Shown here: positions 31,021-35,793 of the stretch, piece after piece
Numbering within the stretch: position 1 is the first letter of the stretch
How the letters are laid out: every line of letters begins with the position of its first letter
IMG/VR virus record: IMGVR_UViG_3300048838_001836
Coordinates: 1 to 35,793 of that record
Source: a virus
Reading direction: 5' to 3' (one strand)
Length of the DNA: 35,793 bases
Translations under genes and position numbers: made by a program
Notes under the pieces: generated by a model
Seen by the model: the letters and a program-made list of their open reading frames with translations, nothing else
Database searches by the model: none
What the model was told of the DNA's origin: nothing

Positions 31021-31368
31021 ATGGGCGAAATGCAAGGACTGCCAGGCGAGCAATACACGCCGAGCAACTCGGACGAAGGGTATGCGTTTTTGGGGCAATG
31101 GTGTGCTAATTGCCAGCGCGACAAATCCATGCGCGAAGGCTGCGATTTTGATGAATGCGACGACAACGAGAAGTGCGACATTATCGCCGCATCGTTTCGC
31201 GGCGAGGCGGTCGAGTGGCGCGATACTGGCACCGGGCTTATTTGCACCGAGTTTGTGCCAGCAGGGGAGAAGGTGCCAGAGCGCTGTCTACTGACCGTGG
31301 ACATGTTTGAGGCGGCGTCCAACGCCCAAGTGAGGGGCTGCCCGCCCCACGAACCTGAAAAGGAGTGA
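31021..31368 (+). CDS. Cassette 6: Cys-rich hypothetical protein (115 aa)
   Basis: Contains a cysteine cluster WCANCQRDKSMREGCDFDECD followed by NEKCDIIAASF, and later TGTGLICTEFVPAGE and PERCLLTVDMF. The spacing suggests metal binding. ATG 31021 has GAGG 8 nt before it; a TTG at 30997 in frame is an alternative start. The C-terminus (NAQVRGCPPHEPEKE) is encoded by attC G. Cysteine-rich content links it to cassettes 7 and 8. No family recognised. Confidence 0.65.
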   Translation: MGEMQGLPGEQYTPSNSDEGYAFLGQWCANCQRDKSMREGCDFDECDDNEKCDIIAASFRGEAVEWRDTGTGLICTEFVPAGEKVPERCLLTVDMFEAASNAQVRGCPPHEPEKE

Positions 31369-31439
31369 CGACGATGGAGCAGCTACAAGCCGACACAAGC
31401 GCCGATGGCGGGCAGTCCCGCTCGACTGACGTGTTAGAG
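31317..31439 (+). repeat. attC site G (long)
   Basis: R'' GTCCAAC 31317-31323; R' GTTAGAG 31433-31439. 123 bp, the longest in the array; inner arms GGGGCTGCCCGCC/GGCGGGCAGTCCC. Includes AAGGAG and the ATG (31374) of the next cassette gene. Confidence 0.88.
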
Positions 31440-31748
31440 GCTGGCTTTGATGAGCGCGAGTGCCTGAAATACTGGCCGTTTGATGGCGACTTCGGGCACC
31501 CGAGCGACAAGATTTTGAAGGACAAGATCGGGATTGCCCGCAAGGCTGGGCCGTGCTGCGAATGCCTGACAGAGATACAGCCGGGCGAGCGCATACGGAT
31601 GATAGGCGCGATCTTTGACGACCAGATGATGAGCTATCGGTATTGCTCGGCGTGCTGCTCGGCGATGGCCGAAATGTGGACAGGCAACTGGAACGCGATG
31701 GATGCGCGATGGGAAGTCAGGGCACGGAACGAAGCTTCTAACGCCTGA
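31374..31748 (+). CDS. Cassette 7: zinc-binding-like protein, initiated inside attC G (124 aa)
   Basis: The start at 31374 lies inside the preceding attC with AAGGAG about 8 nt upstream, so the N-terminus (MEQLQADTSADGGQSRSTDVL) is attC-encoded. The body carries ARKAGPCCECLTEIQPGERI and YRYCSACCSAMAEMW, the same CCEC...PGE...C-x2-C layout as cassette 8, which points to a shared zinc-binding fold. A GTG at 31365 in frame is an alternative start. The stop lies in attC H. Function unknown. Confidence 0.7.
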   Translation: MEQLQADTSADGGQSRSTDVLEAGFDERECLKYWPFDGDFGHPSDKILKDKIGIARKAGPCCECLTEIQPGERIRMIGAIFDDQMMSYRYCSACCSAMAEMWTGNWNAMDARWEVRARNEASNA

Positions 31749-31799
31749 ATTCACAGGCGGGCGGCTTTATCGCCCGTCCGGTGGAATGACGGGTTATGC
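31736..31799 (+). repeat. attC site H
   Basis: R'' TTCTAAC 31736-31742; R' GTTATGC 31793-31799. 64 bp, centre GGGCGGCTTTATCGCCCG. R'' has one mismatch to cassette 7's own 5' core (GTTAGAG), the only imperfect match in the array. Confidence 0.86.
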
Positions 31800-31823
31800 C
31801 ACTGCTTCAACTTGGAGAAAACA

Positions 31824-32183
31824 ATGAGTTGTTACTGTTATTACGATGGCCCGGAGTTCCTCAGCACCGACACCAGGACGGCAAGAAAGCAGCACGTGTG
31901 CTGTGAGTGTGGGCACGTGATCGAGCCGGGCGAAAAATACGAGCACGTGGCCGGGAAGTGGGACGGCAGGCTCGACACTTTTGACACCTGCGGAATGTGC
32001 GTGGAACTGCGCGAAGCGGTAGCCGACTACAACGGCGGGTGCTTCCAATACGGCGGGCTTGACGAAGCCTATTGGGCCTACCTTGAGGAATTGCCACCAC
32101 GCGACGGGATGGACACTCACGCGCTGCACGCTGGCGTGTTTGCAAAGCACCGGATGGGGCATAACTTAAATTCGACGACATAA
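31824..32183 (+). CDS. Cassette 8: zinc-binding-like protein (119 aa)
   Basis: MSCYCYYDGPEF..., then RKQHVCCECGHVIEPGEKYEH, WDGRLDTFDTCGMCVELRE, and a helical, acidic C-terminal part (YGGLDEAYWAYLEELPP). The CCEC/TCGMC arrangement resembles small phage zinc-binding proteins and is paralogous to cassette 7. ATG 31824 has TTGGAG 7 nt before it. The reading frame passes through the terminal R'' core and stops at 32183, beyond the cassette, so its last residues (NLNSTT) come from the intI-side flank. Confidence 0.7.
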   Translation: MSCYCYYDGPEFLSTDTRTARKQHVCCECGHVIEPGEKYEHVAGKWDGRLDTFDTCGMCVELREAVADYNGGCFQYGGLDEAYWAYLEELPPRDGMDTHALHAGVFAKHRMGHNLNSTT

Positions 32184-32230
32184 GATTGTCCACCAATCCC
32201 GCCAACTGTCCGCCAATCTGGCACGACCAC
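32159..32230 (-). other. Array-intI junction, candidate attI (reverse orientation)
   Basis: GCATAAC at 32159-32165 is cassette 8's R'' core, but the usual attC continuation (AACGC, L'' arm, R' core) is missing. Read on the minus strand it is G|TTATGC, the core expected of an attI next to the 5' end of intI. Two direct repeats TGTCC-R-CCAATC at 32187 and 32207 (20-bp period) lie between it and intI, similar in arrangement to IntI accessory repeats. The attI identity is inference. Confidence 0.5.
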
Positions 32231-32246
32231 CACGGAGAACCGCATC

Positions 32247-33269
32247 ATGACTGAAACAATCGAACACAACGCGACAGCACAACCGGACACGCCAGCCGTG
32301 TCCGCCAAACCGCGCCTGCTCGATCAGATGCGCGAAATCATCCGGGTCAAGCACTACAGCATCCGCACCGAGAAAACCTACATCGGATGGGTGCGGCAGT
32401 TCATCCGCTGGAGCGGCATGCGCCATCCGGCCGACATGGGCGCGGCCGAGGTCGAGGCGTTTTTATCCATGCTGGCCAATCAGCGCGACGTATCTGGCAG
32501 CACGCAGAACCAGGCGCTGGCCGCGCTGCTGTTTTTATACAAGCAGGTGCTCGGTATCGACCTGCCGTGGCTCGAAGGCATCACCCGCGCCAAGAAGCCG
32601 GCGCGGCTTCCGGTTGTGCTCACCCAGGCCGAAGTCGCCGCCATCATCGGCCACAACAGCGGCACCAATGGACTCATCATCCGCCTGCTGTACGGCACCG
32701 GCATGCGCCTCATGGAAGCCCTGCGCCTGCGCATCAAGGACATCGAACTCGCCAGCAACATCATCCTGGTGCGCGGCGGCAAGGGCGACAAGGACCGCGT
32801 CGTGCCATTGCCATCCAGCCTGCTGCAGTCGCTGCGCGACCAGATCGCGGCCCGGCGCAAAATGCACGACATCGACCTAGCACGCGGCATGGTCGACGTT
32901 GAACTGCCGCACGCGCTCTGGAAAAAATACCCCAACGCGCCCAAGGAATGGGCGTGGCAGTATGTGTTCGCAGCCGCCGACTACAGCGCCGACCCGCGCA
33001 CCGGCGTCATAAGGCGGCACCACATCCACGAAAAAACCATCCAGCGCGCCATGCGCGCCGCCGTCATCGCGTCCGGCATCCACAAGCCGGCCTCATGTCA
33101 CACTTTGAGACACAGTTTTGCGACGCACCTGCTCGAACACGGCACCGACATCCGCACCATCCAGCAGCTGCTTGGCCACAGCGACGTGAGCACCACCATG
33201 ATCTACACCCACGTCATCAACAAAGGCGCGGCCGGTGCGCTGAGTCCGCTCGACAGGATCAGCGCATGA
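32247..33269 (+). CDS. intI: Integron integrase (IntI-type tyrosine recombinase, 340 aa)
   Basis: Full length compared with IntI1 (337 aa). N-terminal SAM-like core-binding region (about 22-115: YSIRTEKTYIGWVRQFIRW). Catalytic residues: Arg154 (YGTGMRLMEALRLR), Lys near GGKGDKDR (179/182), His285/Arg288 (CHTLRHSFATHL), His311 (LLGHSDVSTTMIYTH) and Tyr320. Residues about 223-243 (ALWKKYPNAPKEWAWQYVF) are the extra helix specific to integron integrases, absent from XerC/D, which makes the call secure. GGAGA lies 9 nt before ATG 32247. Its TGA overlaps the next ATG (ATGA), joining it to the excisionase-integrase pair. It would recombine attC sites as folded bottom strands. Confidence 0.95.
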   Translation: MTETIEHNATAQPDTPAVSAKPRLLDQMREIIRVKHYSIRTEKTYIGWVRQFIRWSGMRHPADMGAAEVEAFLSMLANQRDVSGSTQNQALAALLFLYKQVLGIDLPWLEGITRAKKPARLPVVLTQAEVAAIIGHNSGTNGLIIRLLYGTGMRLMEALRLRIKDIELASNIILVRGGKGDKDRVVPLPSSLLQSLRDQIAARRKMHDIDLARGMVDVELPHALWKKYPNAPKEWAWQYVFAAADYSADPRTGVIRRHHIHEKTIQRAMRAAVIASGIHKPASCHTLRHSFATHLLEHGTDIRTIQQLLGHSDVSTTMIYTHVINKGAAGALSPLDRISA

Positions 33270-33544
33270 CCGCATCCGCACTCACCCGCCAGCAGCTATG
33301 CGCGGCCCTCACCATCAGCGAGTCCACCGTGCGCCGGCTCGAACTCGACGGCATGCCCTATACTCCAGTCGGGATCAGGGCAAAACGCTATGATCTGGAA
33401 GAATGCAAGCAATGGCTGCGGGATAATCAATGTCAATCTGGACAGACAAACAAGGGCGGCGCCACGTCGGCATTATGGCCGGAGGCCGCCGAGTTCATCG
33501 CATCCTACCGCAAGGCTCAACTGCGGGTGATGCCAAGCAGCTAG
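33266..33544 (+). CDS. Excisionase-like / MerR-type HTH protein (92 aa)
   Basis: LTRQQLCAALTISESTVRRLELDGMPYTPVGIRAKRYDLEECKQWL is an HTH of the excisionase/AlpA type with a wing. The C-terminal tail (SALWPEAAEFIASYRKAQLRVMPSS) overlaps the integrase start by 115 nt in another frame; phage excisionase genes of this kind often end with such an LRVMPS tail over the integrase start. ATG 33266 overlaps the intI stop. Likely directs excision together with the integrase. Confidence 0.75.
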   Translation: MTASALTRQQLCAALTISESTVRRLELDGMPYTPVGIRAKRYDLEECKQWLRDNQCQSGQTNKGGATSALWPEAAEFIASYRKAQLRVMPSS

Positions 33545-34374
33545 AATCCGAACTGCGCGGCGCGCTCGCGCTCGAAAAGAAACCGCGCATTCCAGGCGAC
33601 CCGCGCCTCACCGAAGTCATCAGCCTATACATCGCCCACGCCGACACCCTGCGCAGCGCATCCACCGCCAAACACCACGCCAACCGCATCGGACCATGGC
33701 TCGAAAAATACCGCGCCAGCCAATCCCGCCAGGCCGCCGCCCACATCATCAAGGACATGACCGGACACTACGCCGCCGGCACCATCAACAAAAGCCTGGG
33801 CACCCTCAAAAAAGCCCTGAACATTGCCTGGACCAGCGAACTCACCGCCACCGACTACAGCGCGCACGTCAAACGCATCCCCGAAAACAACGCCCGCAGC
33901 ATCTACCTAACCATCGAACAAGTGCAGGCCATCGCCGCCCGCTGCAGCCCGCCCATGCAAGCCGCCATCTGGATCGCCCTGATGACCGGAGCCCGGCGCG
34001 GCGAAATCTGCAAACTCAAGGCCAAAGACATCAGCCGCGACAGCATCCTGCTGCATTCCGGCAACACCAAAACCCTGCGCACCCGCACCGTGCCCATCGT
34101 CGCCCCCGTGCGGCCATGGCTCAAACTGATCCCGCTGGCCATCAAGCCCGAAGGCATCAAAACCGCATGGCGGCGCGCACGCGAAGCCGAAGGCATGCCC
34201 GACATCAACTTCCACGACCTGCGCCACAGCTGCGCCAGCATCCTCATCGCCAGCGGAGCCGACCTCTACACCGTATCCAAGATACTAGGCCACGCCAGCG
34301 TCAAAACCACCGAGCGCTATGCGCACATGAAAATCGAACAGCAGCGCGCCGCGCTCGATCACGCTTTCAAATAA
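33430..34374 (+). CDS. Phage site-specific tyrosine integrase (314 aa)
   Basis: Inserts and excises the prophage at the adjacent tRNA. N-terminal arm-binding-like part (MSIWTDKQGRRHVGIMAGGR), core-binding region (about 60-145), catalytic domain with Arg189 or Arg190 (MTGARRGEICKL), His262/Arg265 (FHDLRHSCASI), His288 (ILGHAS) and Tyr297 (TTERYAHM). ATG 33430 is chosen because the matching phage integrase N-terminus begins here, inside the excisionase gene. The stop is 8 bp from the tRNA 3' end, the usual place for a phage integrase. Confidence 0.95.
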   Translation: MSIWTDKQGRRHVGIMAGGRRVHRILPQGSTAGDAKQLESELRGALALEKKPRIPGDPRLTEVISLYIAHADTLRSASTAKHHANRIGPWLEKYRASQSRQAAAHIIKDMTGHYAAGTINKSLGTLKKALNIAWTSELTATDYSAHVKRIPENNARSIYLTIEQVQAIAARCSPPMQAAIWIALMTGARRGEICKLKAKDISRDSILLHSGNTKTLRTRTVPIVAPVRPWLKLIPLAIKPEGIKTAWRRAREAEGMPDINFHDLRHSCASILIASGADLYTVSKILGHASVKTTERYAHMKIEQQRAALDHAFK

Positions 34375-34381
34375 CATGGAA

Positions 34382-34456
34382 TGGTGGGCGATACTGGGAT
34401 CGAACCAGTGACTTCCACCGTGTGAAGGTGGCACTCTACCGCTGAGTTAATCGCCC
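34382..34456 (-). tRNA. tRNA-Val (CAC)
   Basis: Complete cloverleaf: GGGCGAT acceptor, ACTC/GAGT D-stem, CCACC-TTCACAC-GGTGG anticodon arm giving anticodon CAC, T-arm ACTGG-TTCGATC-CCAGT, ATCGCCC then A and encoded CCA. Its 3' end faces the integrase, so it is the likely attB/attR location. Confidence 0.95.
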
Positions 34457-34524
34457 GCTTTTTTGAGCGGATTACACCGAAAATTACACAGACCGCCGTG
34501 GAAGCCGCGCCAATGCTAGCGTGA

Positions 34525-34568
34525 CCCTGCCGTGTGAAGGCAGTGCTCTACCACTGAGCTAACTGCCC
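34525..34568 (-). pseudogene. 5' half of a second tRNA-Val(CAC), 3' half missing
   Basis: GGGCAGT acceptor strand, GCTC/GAGC D-stem and CTGCC-TTCACAC-GGCAG anticodon arm are intact, but after GGTCAC the sequence no longer forms a T-arm (no TTCGA) and the 3' acceptor strand is absent. It looks like a tRNA cut by integration or deletion. The ~65 bp between the two tRNA regions hold no gene. Confidence 0.75.
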
Positions 34569-34662
34569 GAAGCGGCGCGAATTAAACCATAACCCGATGC
34601 CCACGGTCAATTTTGCGGCGCGCTATCCAGTAAAATAGCGGGTTTCGTCGCTCGGCCCTGTC

Positions 34663-35793
34663 ATGATCCGCACCCGTTTCGCTCCCTCCCCTACCGGTTA
34701 CCTGCATATTGGCGGTGCACGCACTGCACTGTTTTCGTGGGCATTTGCACGCCACCATGGCGGCCAGTTCATTTTGCGCATCGAAGACACGGATGTGGCA
34801 CGTTCAACCCCCGAGGCGGTACAGGCAATCCTCGACGGCATGGCCTGGCTGGAACTGGAGCACGATGAAGGTCCGTTCTATCAGATGCAAAGCATGGATC
34901 GCTACAAGGAAGTGATTGCGCAGATGCTGTCCAGCGGCCAGGCCTATCACTGCTATTGCAGCCCCTCGGAACTCGATGCGATGCGCGAGGCACAGCGTGT
35001 GCGTGGTGAAAAACCGCGCTACGACGGCCGCTGGCGCCCCGAGGACGGCAGAACGCTACCCACGCCCCCTGCGGGCATTGACCCCGTGGTGCGTTTCAAG
35101 AACCCGACCACGGGCAGCGTGGCGTGGAAGGACCTGGTCAAGGGCACGATCGAGTTTGCCAACGCCGAGCTTGACGACCTCATCATCGCGCGCGGCGACG
35201 GTACCCCGACCTACAATTTCTGCGTCGTGGTGGACGACTGGGACATGCGGATCACCCACGTGATCCGTGGCGATGACCACATCAATAACACCCCGCGCCA
35301 GATCAACATCCTCAAGGCACTGGGCGCCACGGTTCCGCAGTACGCGCACCTGTCGATGATCCTCGGCGACGATGGCACCAAGCTTTCCAAACGCCATGGC
35401 GCGGTGTCGGTGATGCAATATTTTGAGGAAGGCTACCTGCCGGAAGCGGTCATCAACTATCTCGCGCGACTCGGCTGGTCGCATGGCGATGCCGAAATTT
35501 TCAGCCGCGAACAGTTTGTGCAGTGGTTCGACCTCGACCACATCACGCCGTCTGCCGCCCAGTTCAATACCGAAAAGCTGCGCTGGCTCAACCAGCAATA
35601 CATCAAGGCTGCCGACGATGCGCGGCTGGCGGAACTCATGCGCCCCTTCCTGATTCGCAACGAAGCCAATCCGGACGATGGCCCCGATCTCGCCGCCGTG
35701 TGCGCGCTGGTCAAGGAACGCGCCGCCACCATCGAAGAACTGGCCGATGCCGCCACGCTTTTTTACCGCACACTGCACCCCACGCCCGAATTG
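34663..35793 (+). CDS. gltX: Glutamyl-tRNA synthetase, partial (377 codons, runs off the end)
   Basis: Charges tRNA-Glu. Class I signatures are present: [22 protein letters not shown] (HIGH region), the Cys motif HCYCSPSEL of the zinc-binding class, [14 protein letters not shown], and the KLSKRHG version of KMSKS (near 242). Host housekeeping gene, outside the prophage. ATG 34663; usual length is about 465-470 aa, so about 90 codons lie beyond the window. Similarity in tone to betaproteobacterial GltX supports the host assignment. The 90-bp leader contains CGCTAT...ATAGCG, a weak hairpin. Confidence 0.97.
   Translation, partial: MIRTRFAPSPTGYLHIGGARTALFSWAFARHHGGQFILRIEDTDVARSTPEAVQAILDGMAWLELEHDEGPFYQMQSMDRYKEVIAQMLSSGQAYHCYCSPSELDAMREAQRVRGEKPRYDGRWRPEDGRTLPTPPAGIDPVVRFKNPTTGSVAWKDLVKGTIEFANAELDDLIIARGDGTPTYNFCVVVDDWDMRITHVIRGDDHINNTPRQINILKALGATVPQYAHLSMILGDDGTKLSKRHGAVSVMQYFEEGYLPEAVINYLARLGWSHGDAEIFSREQFVQWFDLDHITPSAAQFNTEKLRWLNQQYIKAADDARLAELMRPFLIRNEANPDDGPDLAAVCALVKERAATIEELADAATLFYRTLHPTPEL

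Larger units (their letters stand above)
28359..32165 (+). mobile_element. Integron cassette array (8 cassettes) inside the prophage
   Basis: Nine RYYYAAC-type R'' cores, eight paired with a GTT-type R' core. Seven of eight cassettes have a 5' core exactly complementary to their own 3' R'' core (TTGGGC/GCCCAAC, TTAGAA/TTCTAAC, TTGGAG/CTCCAAC, TTAGCA/TGCTAAC, TTATGC/GCATAAC, TTGGAC/GTCCAAC, TTATGC/GCATAAC); cassette 7 has one mismatch. Cassettes begin at 28440, 28943, 29201, 29850, 30667, 30966, 31434 and 31794. Orientation is left to right, towards intI. Confidence 0.92.

Noticed and set aside
28359-32165. Regular repeats read as a CRISPR array
   Set aside because: Repeats are 61-123 bp, divergent in their centres, separated by coding cassettes of variable length, and have paired complementary ends, all features of attC sites.
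34525-34568. Second functional tRNA-Val
   Set aside because: No T-arm and no 3' acceptor strand can be drawn after the anticodon arm.

Overview
The window is the right-hand ~34.5 kb of a GC-rich tailed prophage (siphovirus-like, long tail) followed by a host gene. The host is most likely a betaproteobacterium: the flanking gene is a betaproteobacterial-looking glutamyl-tRNA synthetase (gltX, 34663 to window end), next to a tRNA-Val(CAC). The phage integrase ends 8 bp from the 3' end of that tRNA, which marks the right prophage boundary. The left boundary lies outside the window, because tail genes run off position 1.

Layout. (1) 1-15.8 kb, minus strand: tail genes (hub/fibre with a beta-propeller, tape measure, tail tube, tail terminator), a lysis block (small membrane protein, endolysin fused to a 3-TM holin), then capsid, portal and connector genes. 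A polysaccharide-deacetylase-like gene sits in the head block as a probable moron, flanked by copies of a ~30-bp direct repeat. (2) 15.8-19.9 kb: GpA-type large terminase, ParB-N/adenine-type methyltransferase fusion, small terminase. (3) 19.95-20.18 kb: an inverted pair of three-unit iteron arrays, a candidate replication origin or cos region. (4) 20.2-23.95 kb: toprim/helicase replication protein, a virion-like protein and a CII-like regulator. (5) 24-26.1 kb: immunity region with divergent short CI-like and Cro/YdaS-like regulators, tandem leftward terminators, and a 14-bp palindrome found perfectly at two loci 1.3 kb apart. (6) 26.2-28.4 kb: a rightward operon of nine small, tightly overlapping genes of unknown function.

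(7) 28.36-33.27 kb: an integron inside the prophage, the most notable part of the window. It has eight complete attC sites plus a terminal half-site delimiting eight gene cassettes, and a full-length IntI-type integrase (340 aa). In nearly every cassette the 5' core bases are the exact complement of that cassette's own 3' R'' core, as expected of circularising cassettes. Cassettes encode a small C5-cytosine methyltransferase, an XRE-regulated gene pair with its own promoter and operator, two related Cys-rich zinc-binding-like proteins and several unknowns. The array is reversed relative to the usual geometry: cassettes point towards the 5' end of intI and run in the same direction as it. intI is joined by an ATGA overlap to a phage excisionase-like gene, which overlaps the phage integrase gene, so intI looks like part of the phage int operon.

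How it may work together (inference): in the lysogen the CI-like protein would hold the shared operators closed. On induction the rightward small-gene operon could read through into the cassettes and on to intI-xis-int, so the phage promoter would stand in for the usual integron Pc promoter. The leftward genes would supply replication, packaging, virion and lysis functions.
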